Shown one piece after another: positions 17,443 to 25,365 of a DNA stretch of 44,321 bases. The DNA comes from Ferruginibacter sp. (GTDB taxonomy: Bacteria > Bacteroidota > Bacteroidia > Chitinophagales > Chitinophagaceae). Below the pieces are notes generated by a model that was not told the DNA's origin, did not search any database, and saw nothing but the letters and a program-made list of their open reading frames with translations. The position numbers were made by a program, and so were the translations under genes. The stretch is from assembly GCA_019638635.1 (NCBI GenBank), contig JAHBTM010000015.1, positions 1 through 44,321 on the forward strand, given 5' to 3'. Each line of letters opens with the position of its first letter. Positions within the stretch are counted from its first letter, which is position 1.

Positions 17443-19290
17443 TTAATCTTCAAGCATTGTGCGAATCGTTTCTACTAGTTCTGATTTGGTGAACGGAATG
17501 CCCATGATTTTATTCATGCCCCTGGCATCTATCAAAAACTGATCCCGCAGCAACCGGACCAACTGGCCATTATTGAGTTCTGGCACCAGTACCTTATCAT
17601 AATTACGAATGAGCTGTTCCAGATTGGCAGGAAAAGGCCTGATATAACGGAGATGGATATGCGCAACATCTTCGCCTCCGTTACGTACGGCTTCACAAGC
17701 CGTTTTAATGGCGCCGTATGTACTTCCCCATCCAATAACAAGCAGTTTACCCTTCTCCGGACCACTATCTAATTTCTGTTCGGGAATATATTGTGCAATT
17801 TTATCCACTTTCTCCTGGCGCAACTTCACCATCAACTGATGGTTTTCAGAATCGTAACTGATGTTGCCGGTGATATTTTGTTTTTCGAGTCCACCTATAC
17901 GATGTTCCAATCCGGGTGTACCGGGTTTCACCCATGGCCGCACCCCTTTTTCATCGCGTACATACGGTTGAAATACCATTTCCTGATCACCCCGTTGTGT
18001 TTTGAATTCAACCTGAATTTCTTTTAAAGAATCTTCCTGAGGAAATTTCCAGGGTTCTGCGCCGTTGGCAATGTACCCGTCGCTTAACAATATAACAGGG
18101 GTCATATGTTGAACGGCCAACCGAACCGCTTCATACGCCACATCGAAACAATCGGCCGGTGTAGCACTGGCAATCACGGGCATAGGGCACTCCCCATTCC
18201 TTCCGTAAACAGCCTGCAGCAAATCACTCTGTTCTGTCTTGGTAGGGAGCCCCGTACTGGGCCCACCACGTTGAATATTACAAATCACCAAAGGGATTTC
18301 AAGCATCACTGCCAGCCCCATGGCCTCAGTTTTCAATGCCATACCCGGACCTGAAGTGGTGGTAATACCTAACGCTCCACCATAACTGGCACCAATAGCC
18401 GATGTAATCGCTGCAATCTCATCTTCAGCCTGGAATGTTTTTATGCCAAAAGATTTGTAACGGCTGAGTTCATGTAAAATATCACTCGCCGGGGTGATAG
18501 GGTACGAACCCAGAAACATTGGCAAATGACTTTTTTGAGCCGCGGCTACCAACCCCAGTGTCAAAGCCTGGTTCCCCATGATGGAACGATAGGTTCCGGG
18601 TTCCATTCGGGCCCTGTCAACCTGATATCGTGTGGTAAATGTTTCTGTAGTATCCCCGTAATGATATCCCGCCTGCAATACTTTGATGTTACTTTCAAGG
18701 ATCTCCGGTTTTTTAGAAAACTTCTCCTTTAAAAAATTGATGGTATTGTTCAGGGTACGGTTGTACATCCAGTATAAGAAACCCAGAACAAACATATTCT
18801 TTGCCCTGTCTTTTTCTTTGGTGCCAAGTGTGAATTCTTTCAGTGCTTCACGGGTGAGTCGCGATACGTCCATTTTCAACACTTCATACCCATCCAGGCT
18901 GTGGTCATCCAGCGGATTTACTCCGTCAGGATAATTAGCTAATCGCAGATTTTTACTATCAAATCCGTCTGTGTTCACTATTATTTTTCCTCCCTTCTTC
19001 AGCGACTTCAAATTTACTTTCAGTGCAGCAGCATTCATAGCCACCAACACATCACATTCATCTCCGGGAGTAAATACCGGATTAGAACTGAAATGCAATT
19101 GAAAACCGCTTACACCGGGAAGCGTACCCACCGGGGCCCTGATTTCTGCCGGGAAATCCGGAAAGGTGGCCAGATCCAGCCCCAGCAAGGCAGAGTTCAC
19201 CGTAAACTGGTTACCGGTTAACTGCATACCATCGCCACTATCTCCCGCAAACTTTATAACTACATCCTGTAAAATTTCCTGATGACTCAT
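17443..19290 (-). CDS. 2-oxoacid:ferredoxin-type oxidoreductase, fused gamma-alpha subunit
   Basis: Alpha subunit (KorA type) of a CoA-acylating 2-oxoglutarate or related 2-oxoacid oxidoreductase, which reduces ferredoxin. With ATG at 19290 it has 615 residues: an N-terminal gamma domain (VVIKFAGDSGDGMQLTGNQF, then a Rossmann-like fold to about 190), the pyrimidine-binding alpha domain (SYPITPASDILHELS; TTSGPGMALKTEAMGLAVM; QRGGPSTGLPTKTEQSDLL) and a C-terminal transketolase-like domain (LVIGWGSTYGAIKTA). The thiamine-diphosphate-binding beta subunit, normally the next gene, is not adjacent. A TTG at 19311 is in frame but overlaps the -7 element, so ATG 19290 is chosen. Confidence 0.92.
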   Translation of the reverse strand: MSHQEILQDVVIKFAGDSGDGMQLTGNQFTVNSALLGLDLATFPDFPAEIRAPVGTLPGVSGFQLHFSSNPVFTPGDECDVLVAMNAAALKVNLKSLKKGGKIIVNTDGFDSKNLRLANYPDGVNPLDDHSLDGYEVLKMDVSRLTREALKEFTLGTKEKDRAKNMFVLGFLYWMYNRTLNNTINFLKEKFSKKPEILESNIKVLQAGYHYGDTTETFTTRYQVDRARMEPGTYRSIMGNQALTLGLVAAAQKSHLPMFLGSYPITPASDILHELSRYKSFGIKTFQAEDEIAAITSAIGASYGGALGITTTSGPGMALKTEAMGLAVMLEIPLVICNIQRGGPSTGLPTKTEQSDLLQAVYGRNGECPMPVIASATPADCFDVAYEAVRLAVQHMTPVILLSDGYIANGAEPWKFPQEDSLKEIQVEFKTQRGDQEMVFQPYVRDEKGVRPWVKPGTPGLEHRIGGLEKQNITGNISYDSENHQLMVKLRQEKVDKIAQYIPEQKLDSGPEKGKLLVIGWGSTYGAIKTACEAVRNGGEDVAHIHLRYIRPFPANLEQLIRNYDKVLVPELNNGQLVRLLRDQFLIDARGMNKIMGIPFTKSELVETIRTMLED

Positions 19291-19308
19291 CGCTTCCTGA
19301 TTATGCTG

Positions 19309-19316
19309 CAAAGGTA
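19309..19316 (-). promoter_or_regulatory. -7 promoter element for the oxidoreductase alpha gene
   Basis: Minus strand 19316 to 19309 reads TACCTTTG, an exact TAnnTTTG match, 18 bases before the ATG at 19290. It supports that start, because the alternative TTG at 19311 lies within the element and would not be transcribed. Confidence 0.5.
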
Positions 19317-19402
19317 ATAAGTATCTGCACCATGTACATTAAAATCCATCATTGAGTTCCCCCTTTCAAAACGGGGCCAATGGAAAATTCATGTTAAAAC
19401 TT

Positions 19403-19410
19403 TAGGTTTG
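19403..19410 (+). promoter_or_regulatory. -7 promoter element for the arginase-fold gene
   Basis: TAGGTTTG (19403-19410) matches TAnnTTTG exactly, 15 bases before ATG 19426. The in-frame TTG at 19408 lies inside it, which argues for the ATG as the start. It is divergent from the oxidoreductase promoter about 90 bp away. Confidence 0.48.
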
Positions 19411-19425
19411 CCACAAATTACCTGC

Positions 19426-20556
19426 ATGCACGATCTACATGATTATTTAGAACCCATCCATGTGAATGGGATTTTGGAAGATGAAAGCCTGACAGATGGC
19501 CAGATTGGAAAACATATTCAAGTTTTTGAAGACAATATGCCCGATCTGCATGCAGTTGATGTGGTGTTGCTGGGTGTACCTGAATACCGCGGACAATTAT
19601 TGAACAACAAAGGAACAGATGGCCCGGACACCATCCGAAAAAAACTGTATCGCTTGCACTTTTGGCATCAGGATGTTGCACTGGCAGATGTGGGCAATAT
19701 TAAAACGGGGATGACATTAAACGACACGTATGCTGCTGTAAAAACTGTTGTCTCCGAACTTGTGCAAAGTGGAAAAACAGTAGTGTTGATCGGTGGTTCA
19801 CATGATATCACGCTTGCACAATACGAGGCGTACAGGTCCCATGAGAAAACAGTAGAAGTTACATGTGTGGATGCCGCAGTAGATTTACACGGAGAAAGTT
19901 CAGTGAGGAGCGAAAATTTTTTACTCGACCTGCTCACCGGCGAACCGAATCTGGTAAAGCATTATAACCACTTGGCTTTTCAGAGTTATTTTGTGCATCC
20001 CCGTATGATGGAAACCCTAAACAAACTGCATTTCGATTGTTTTCGTGTAGGCGTGGTTCAGGAATCGATAGAAGAAATGGAACCTCCCATCCGGCATACA
20101 GATATGATGAGCATAGATATTCAGGCTATTAAACATAGTGATTCACCTGCCAGCAGATTAAGTTCAAACGGACTTTCAGGAACTGAAGCGTGTACACTTG
20201 TACGTTATGCAGGCATGAGTCACAAACTATCCTCCCTGGGCATTTATGGGTACAGGCCTGAAGAGGATAGTCATGAGTTGTCTGCCCTGCAGATAGCACA
20301 AATGATCTGGTATTTCGTAGATGGATTTCATAAAAAAAAGCAGGATATCCTGCCGGAAGAAACACAAGACTTTATTGAATTTCATACTGCTTTTGCGCAG
20401 GTGGAAACCACGTTCCTTCAAAGTAAACGTTCTAAACGCTGGTGGATGAAAATGCCGGATGGAAAGTGGGTGGCTTGCAGTTATAAAGATTATGTGGAGG
20501 CCAGCTCCAATCAGATTCCGGAGCGGTGGCTGCGGTTACAGGAAAGAGATTGTTAG
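19426..20556 (+). CDS. Arginase/formimidoylglutamase-fold protein with degenerate metal site
   Basis: A ureohydrolase-fold protein of 376 residues. The first metal motif is intact (GGSHD, His126 from ATG 19426), but the second reads DAAVD (149-153) where enzymes have DAHxD, so the His ligand is Ala151, and the third reads SIDIQ (228-232) where enzymes have SxDxD, so an Asp ligand is Gln232. N-terminal LLGVPEYRGQLLNNKGTDGP and the C-terminal Arg/Lys/Trp-rich tail match Bacteroidota proteins often labelled formimidoylglutamase. Two lost ligands make a normal two-manganese hydrolase unlikely; it may bind one metal, use another chemistry or be non-catalytic. Its gene converges with mutL (6 bp gap). 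No hut genes are nearby. Confidence 0.78.
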   Translation: MHDLHDYLEPIHVNGILEDESLTDGQIGKHIQVFEDNMPDLHAVDVVLLGVPEYRGQLLNNKGTDGPDTIRKKLYRLHFWHQDVALADVGNIKTGMTLNDTYAAVKTVVSELVQSGKTVVLIGGSHDITLAQYEAYRSHEKTVEVTCVDAAVDLHGESSVRSENFLLDLLTGEPNLVKHYNHLAFQSYFVHPRMMETLNKLHFDCFRVGVVQESIEEMEPPIRHTDMMSIDIQAIKHSDSPASRLSSNGLSGTEACTLVRYAGMSHKLSSLGIYGYRPEEDSHELSALQIAQMIWYFVDGFHKKKQDILPEETQDFIEFHTAFAQVETTFLQSKRSKRWWMKMPDGKWVACSYKDYVEASSNQIPERWLRLQERDC

Positions 20557-20562
20557 TATGGA

Positions 20563-22398
20563 TTATCTCCCAAAAAACTTGTTCAACTCTAAGTTAGTAA
20601 ACGACTGATATACCGGTTTCCCATTGGGAGAAACTGCCGGTTGATCACATTGGAACAATTCTTCCAGTAAGGTATGCATGGCTTTTTTATTCAATGTAGT
20701 ACCGGGTTTGATGGCATGCTGCATGGCGAGTGTTCGCAGTACTTTTTCCCTTTTTGAGAATTTTAATTCGGAACTAAAATGCTTGTATTGTTCCAGCAAA
20801 TGTTCTATGGCTGATTGTTCATCGCCCTGAGTCACATCGGCCGGTGTACCACGAACGATAAAAGTATTATTTCCAAAAGTTTCAATCTGATACCCGAGAC
20901 TGTGCAACTCTTCGAGTATTTCCTGCAACAAAACAGCATCTCCGGGAGACAACTCCAGTGTAGCCGGAAAGAGGCTTTGTTGTGTAACGATGGGCTTGCC
21001 GATTACCGCTTTGGAATAACGCTCATATAAAATACGTTCATGCGCATTCTGCTGGTGTATGATTAAGTACCCCTGATCTGTCTGCACCACCATATAGGTT
21101 TGATGCAATTGCATCACTTCAATGGCTTGTTCAATCTGGGTTCTCGTTTCCTGATACAATGTGGCCGCAGGCGGAATAGATGCTTCCAGATCCGATGTGA
21201 AATCTTTCCGCTCAGGATACATAGATTCCCAACTTTTTAAATCACTTCTGCGCTCAATAAAATGTGCCTGATTCGATTTGCTGAATGTTTGAAACAGCCT
21301 CAACGATTGAGTGGACTGCTGTTGAGAATCGGTCAGTGGCTTTGATACAGCATCGAGCTGTTGAATTCCCGGATCCAGTTCAAAATCGAGTGTAGGCGTA
21401 ACACTGAATTGTGCCAATGCATGCTTCACAGCAGACTGCACAAAAGCATACACCACTTTTTCATCTTCAAATTTTATTTCCTGTTTGGTTGGATGTACAT
21501 TGATATCAATTTCAGCCGGATCTAAATCAATAAATAAAGCGTACATCGGAAAACTATCTTTAGGAATCAATTCATGAAATGCCTGATTGATGGCATGATT
21601 CAGGTACGGGCTTTTAATAAATCGGTTGTTTACAAAAAGGTATTGATCGCCCCGGCTTTTCTTGGCTGTTTCCGGTTTTCCCACAAAACCATAAATGTTC
21701 ATGTAATCGGTATGCTCCTGTACCGAAACCAGTTTTGATCCATAGCTGCTACCCAGCACCTGCACAATACGTTGCTTCAAAGTACCTTTCGTAAGATGAA
21801 AAACTTCCTGCCCGTTAGACACCAGTGAAAAAAACACTTCCGGAAAGGCCATTGCCACCCGAATGAACTCTTCCATGATATGTTTCAGTTCCGATGCATT
21901 ACTCTTCAGAAAATTTCTTCTTGCCGGCACATTGAAGAAAAGATTTTTCATGGCCACTGAAGTTCCTCTTTCAAACGCTGCAGGCTCCTGCAGCACCACC
22001 ACACTATTTTCAACCTCTAAACGAATTCCGTTATCATCTTCCGCCCGCCTGGTTTTTAACTCCACTTGTGCCACCGCAGCAATACTGGCCAGGGCTTCTC
22101 CTCTGAAACCCATGGTTTTGATATGGAATAAATCATCTATGTTTCTGATTTTCGATGTGGCATGTCTTTCAAAAGCCATTCGGGCATCGGTTTCACTCAT
22201 GCCTTTACCGTTATCCAATACCTGTATCAATTGCTTGCCTGCATCGTTCACAATCAGGCGTATTTCATCGGCACCGGCATCCACCGCATTTTCTAACAAT
22301 TCTTTAACGGCACTCGCCGGGCGTTGAATTACCTCGCCTGCAGCAATCTGATTGGCAATGTTATCGGGTAAGAGTTGAATAATATCAGACAAAATCAT
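20563..22398 (-). CDS. mutL: DNA mismatch repair protein MutL
   Basis: GHKL ATPase that couples MutS mismatch recognition to strand processing. The 611-residue protein has the N-terminal ATPase motifs ELLENAVDAGA, DNGKGM and TMGFRGEALASIAA, the transducer domain with DIDVHPTKQEIKF-like residues (here IDINVHPTKQEIKF), a variable linker (about 330-420) and a C-terminal dimerisation domain. The C-terminal nuclease motif is degenerate: HQQNAHERILYE (about 447-458) in place of DQHA-x2-E-x4-E, MQHAIK in place of CHxAIK, and SPNGKPV in place of CPHGRP. Thus the endonuclease activity expected of MutL in organisms without MutH is probably absent or altered. It is divergent from the GH3 gene, 38 bp away. 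Confidence 0.95.
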   Translation of the reverse strand: MILSDIIQLLPDNIANQIAAGEVIQRPASAVKELLENAVDAGADEIRLIVNDAGKQLIQVLDNGKGMSETDARMAFERHATSKIRNIDDLFHIKTMGFRGEALASIAAVAQVELKTRRAEDDNGIRLEVENSVVVLQEPAAFERGTSVAMKNLFFNVPARRNFLKSNASELKHIMEEFIRVAMAFPEVFFSLVSNGQEVFHLTKGTLKQRIVQVLGSSYGSKLVSVQEHTDYMNIYGFVGKPETAKKSRGDQYLFVNNRFIKSPYLNHAINQAFHELIPKDSFPMYALFIDLDPAEIDINVHPTKQEIKFEDEKVVYAFVQSAVKHALAQFSVTPTLDFELDPGIQQLDAVSKPLTDSQQQSTQSLRLFQTFSKSNQAHFIERRSDLKSWESMYPERKDFTSDLEASIPPAATLYQETRTQIEQAIEVMQLHQTYMVVQTDQGYLIIHQQNAHERILYERYSKAVIGKPIVTQQSLFPATLELSPGDAVLLQEILEELHSLGYQIETFGNNTFIVRGTPADVTQGDEQSAIEHLLEQYKHFSSELKFSKREKVLRTLAMQHAIKPGTTLNKKAMHTLLEELFQCDQPAVSPNGKPVYQSFTNLELNKFFGR

Positions 22399-22412
22399 GA
22401 AATTTGAACTTT

Positions 22413-22420
22413 CAAAATTA
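22413..22420 (-). promoter_or_regulatory. -7 promoter element for mutL
   Basis: Minus strand 22420 to 22413 reads TAATTTTG, an exact TAnnTTTG match ending 14 bases before the mutL ATG at 22398. It lies in the 38 bp between the divergent mutL and GH3 starts. No equally good element is seen for the GH3 gene in that gap. Confidence 0.45.
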
Positions 22421-22436
22421 CTATATCCTTTCCACT

Positions 22437-24155
22437 ATGCGTTATCTCTTCGGATTCCTGTTTTGCTTTTCCTGCATATACACCCATGCCCAATCTCCAG
22501 CCGATCGCTGGGCAGACAGTGTGTATAAGCAATTAACCCCCGAAGAACGGATTGCTCAGTTGATGATTGTGCGCCTTTCAACCATTGATATGAGTACCAA
22601 AAAAGTAACCTTTTACGATAAGCAGGTTGAAGAACTCGTGAAAAAATACAATGTAGGCGGTGTTTTGATTTTTCAGGGCGGACCAACACAACAGGCATTA
22701 GCCATCAATAAGCTGCAGAAAATGGCCAAAACACCAATCATGTTCAGTATTGATGGCGAATGGGGAGTGGGTCAGCGGTTATTCGACAGCGTACAGGCCT
22801 TGCCGAAACAAATGATGCTGGGAGCAGTAAGTGATCCTGCAATTATATATGCTTACGGCAAAGCAGTGGCAGAGCAATGTAAAAGATTAGGCATCCATGT
22901 AAATTTTGCTCCCGTAGTAGATGTAAACAACAATGCAGCCAACCCCGTAATCAATGACAGAAGTTTTGGTGAAAACAAACATACCGTAGCCGCTTACGGT
23001 ATCGAATACATGAAAGGTATGCAGGATAATGGTGTACTGGCCTGCGCAAAACACTTTCCGGGACATGGCGATGTTACTGTGGATTCTCACTATGATCTTC
23101 CTGTTATAAAGAAACCGTTTGCCGCACTCGACACCCTCGAATTATTTCCTTTTAAAAAAATATTTGAGGCCGGTGTAGGCAGTGTGATGATTGCCCATTT
23201 AAATATCCCCGCCATTGACAATGCAACCAATCGCGCCACGTCACTTTCCTCCAAAAATGTAAAAGAATTACTTCGGAATACCCTGGGTTATCAAGGACTC
23301 ACATTTACTGATGCACTTGAAATGAAAGGTGTTCAAAAGTTTTTTCCGGGAGGAGAAGCTGCAGTTCAGTCACTCATTGCCGGCAACGACGTACTATGTT
23401 TACCACTTGATGTACCATCTACCATTCAATCTGTTCAAAAAGCCATTCGTGAGAAAAAACTCACTTGGGATGATATTGAAAATCATTGCAAAAAAATACT
23501 AAGGGCAAAATACCATTATGTACTGCATAATGTTCAACCGGTTCAAATTGAAAATCTGGCAGTAGATCTAAATCGTGATGTGCCTGCATTACGTCAACGT
23601 GTAGCCGAAAATGCCATCACTTTGTTATCTGCTTCCGAATCTTCATTTTTTCCACTGAATGTCCGACAGCGTGTTGCTTATGTGGGTTTTGGAATAGATG
23701 GCCCCAATGCGTTTGCCCGAAGGATGGAAAAAGATTACAACGCAAATTGTTTTTACTTTTCCTTGAATCCAAAAAATGAAAAAGAGAATACTGAAAAACT
23801 ACTTGAACTGAAAAGAAATTACGACTATGTTATAATTGGTGTGCACAATACCACCCGCAGTGCAACAACTAACTATGGGATAGCTCCTGGGGTACATTCA
23901 CTCATCCAAAAAATATCGACACAGCAAAAAGCGGTTGTCTTTCATTTTGGAAACGCATATGCCGCTCAAAAATGGTGCGCATTGGACAACCTGGTCATTG
24001 CATATGAAGATGATTCCATTGTACACGAAGTTGCTGCTGACATGCTGAATGGAAAGAAACCCTATTTAGGTAAACTACCGGTAACCCTTTGCAGCCGTTT
24101 CCCTCATGGAAGCAGTGCATCTGCCAGTATTGAAAAAAAAAATTCAACCCGGTAA
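22437..24155 (+). CDS. GH3 beta-N-acetylhexosaminidase (NagZ-like) half of a frameshifted fusion
   Basis: Hydrolyses terminal beta-linked N-acetylglucosamine, here probably from peptidoglycan or muropeptides outside the cytoplasm. From ATG 22437 it has a signal peptide (about 1-18, THA-QSP), then a GH3 barrel with the NagZ signature KHFPGHGD (205-212) and DSH (216-218), and the catalytic nucleophile Asp292 in FTDALEMKG. A GH3 C-terminal alpha/beta domain follows (about 390-560, ending LPVTLCSRFPHG). The reading frame then enters ten A (24133-24142) and stops at TAA 24153-24155. Homologues in Bacteroidota commonly continue into a beta-lactamase domain, which is present here in the -1 frame. 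An earlier in-frame ATG at 22404 would place 11 residues before the signal peptide and is not preferred. Confidence 0.9.
   Translation: MRYLFGFLFCFSCIYTHAQSPADRWADSVYKQLTPEERIAQLMIVRLSTIDMSTKKVTFYDKQVEELVKKYNVGGVLIFQGGPTQQALAINKLQKMAKTPIMFSIDGEWGVGQRLFDSVQALPKQMMLGAVSDPAIIYAYGKAVAEQCKRLGIHVNFAPVVDVNNNAANPVINDRSFGENKHTVAAYGIEYMKGMQDNGVLACAKHFPGHGDVTVDSHYDLPVIKKPFAALDTLELFPFKKIFEAGVGSVMIAHLNIPAIDNATNRATSLSSKNVKELLRNTLGYQGLTFTDALEMKGVQKFFPGGEAAVQSLIAGNDVLCLPLDVPSTIQSVQKAIREKKLTWDDIENHCKKILRAKYHYVLHNVQPVQIENLAVDLNRDVPALRQRVAENAITLLSASESSFFPLNVRQRVAYVGFGIDGPNAFARRMEKDYNANCFYFSLNPKNEKENTEKLLELKRNYDYVIIGVHNTTRSATTNYGIAPGVHSLIQKISTQQKAVVFHFGNAYAAQKWCALDNLVIAYEDDSIVHEVAADMLNGKKPYLGKLPVTLCSRFPHGSSASASIEKKNSTR
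24133..24142 (+). repeat. A10 homopolymer at the GH3/beta-lactamase frame break
   Basis: Ten consecutive A. In the GH3 frame it reads GAA AAA AAA AAT, containing an in-phase A AAA AAA slippery heptamer (24134-24140). One extra A, or a -1 ribosomal slip, joins the GH3 frame to the beta-lactamase frame exactly here. A small CCGG/CCGG stem (24149-24152 with 24161-24164) begins eight bases downstream. Confidence 0.9.
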
Positions 24156-25318
24156 GTATTCCGGAGATTGATTCCATTGCCACCCATGCCATTCAGCAAC
24201 AAGCATTTCCCGGATGTGTGATATTGATTGCACGGAACGGTGAAGTGGTTTACGAAAAGGCATTCGGATACTTCACGTATGATAGTTCGGTAAAGGTTAC
24301 CACACAAGCCGTTTTTGATGTGGCTTCCCTTACCAAGACACTGGCCACAACGCTGGGTATTATGAAATTGTTTGATGACGGACTTATCAAACTCAATCAA
24401 CGTATCAGCCATTTCATTCCCGAACTAAAACACACACGATCGGGCAACATCACCATTCGGAATGTATTGACGCATCATGCTGGCTTACCTGCCTCCATAC
24501 CGATACACAAAGAAGCAGTTGCTATGATGCAAACCGGTCGCCCCGTATTCAGCAGCGATCCCGCGCTGAACTATTCAGCTATGGTTGCTGAAAATTTATA
24601 TACCGACACCGCATGGAACCGGCGCTTGCTGAAACAAATAGCTGCATTGCCCGCCGGTAAAATGCAATTCCGTTACAGCGACGTGGGATTCATCCTTCTC
24701 GGCAATATCATAGAACGTGTGTCTAAACAGGGTTTGAATGAATTTGTGAAAATGCATTTTTATGAGCCGCTGCAATTGAAAAACACAGGTTTCAATCCAA
24801 TATTGAATATGCCTGTTTCAAACATTGTTCCCACGGAGTATGATAACAATTTTCGTAAACAACTGCTACAGGGTACGGTACACGATCCTGTGGCTGCGAT
24901 GATGGGTGGTGTGGCCGGGCATGCAGGATTATTTTCCACTGCACATGAACTTTTTGTGTTGATGCAAATGTTACTGAATAAAGGAACATTCAATGATTTT
25001 TGCTTTATTGACGATAAAACGGTCAATCAGTTTACGAAGTATCAAAACACCTCAAGGCGTGGATTAGGATTTGACAAACCCGAGCGCGACAATGCTACAC
25101 GAAAAGACCCCTATCCTTCTGCCCTGGCATCTCCCGCCACATTTGGCCATACCGGTTTTACCGGCACGGCAGCATGGGCTGATCCGGAGAGCGGATTAAT
25201 ATTTATATTTCTTTCGAATCGAATTCACCCCTCCGCCACAAATCGTAAACTCATCACGATGCATATCCGTTCATCTATTCAGGATGCAGCCTACCGTGCA
25301 CTCATTACGGAGAAATAA
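24143..25318 (+). CDS. Class C beta-lactamase/serine hydrolase half of the frameshifted fusion
   Basis: Serine beta-lactamase-fold domain (391 codons) likely acting on peptidoglycan peptides. Catalytic motifs are SLTK (Ser codon at 24326), the Tyr motif YSDVGF, and HTGFTGTA in place of KTG. Its N-terminal part, IPEIDSIATHAIQQQAFPGC, is coded in this frame before any start codon. The only upstream candidate is a GTG at 24218 that falls inside the core domain and would remove the first helix and strand. There is no signal peptide of its own. The frame is open back to a TGA at 24131-24133, at the A10 run. Together with the preceding gene it would make one secreted protein of about 960 residues. 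The downstream queA starts 47 bp later with its own -7 element. Confidence 0.88.
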   Translation, partial: FNPVSIPEIDSIATHAIQQQAFPGCVILIARNGEVVYEKAFGYFTYDSSVKVTTQAVFDVASLTKTLATTLGIMKLFDDGLIKLNQRISHFIPELKHTRSGNITIRNVLTHHAGLPASIPIHKEAVAMMQTGRPVFSSDPALNYSAMVAENLYTDTAWNRRLLKQIAALPAGKMQFRYSDVGFILLGNIIERVSKQGLNEFVKMHFYEPLQLKNTGFNPILNMPVSNIVPTEYDNNFRKQLLQGTVHDPVAAMMGGVAGHAGLFSTAHELFVLMQMLLNKGTFNDFCFIDDKTVNQFTKYQNTSRRGLGFDKPERDNATRKDPYPSALASPATFGHTGFTGTAAWADPESGLIFIFLSNRIHPSATNRKLITMHIRSSIQDAAYRALITEK

Positions 25319-25353
25319 AATGGAAAAAGAAACAAGCAGCCAAATACAACATT

Positions 25354-25361
25354 TAAATTTG
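25354..25361 (+). promoter_or_regulatory. -7 promoter element for queA
   Basis: TAAATTTG (25354-25361) matches TAnnTTTG exactly and ends four bases before the queA ATG, predicting a leaderless or nearly leaderless transcript. Confidence 0.45.
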
Positions 25362-25365
25362 CAGC

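Noticed and set aside
24218-25318. Beta-lactamase-like domain as an independent gene starting at GTG 24218
   Set aside because: The start would fall inside the domain, remove conserved N-terminal residues and leave the protein without a signal peptide.
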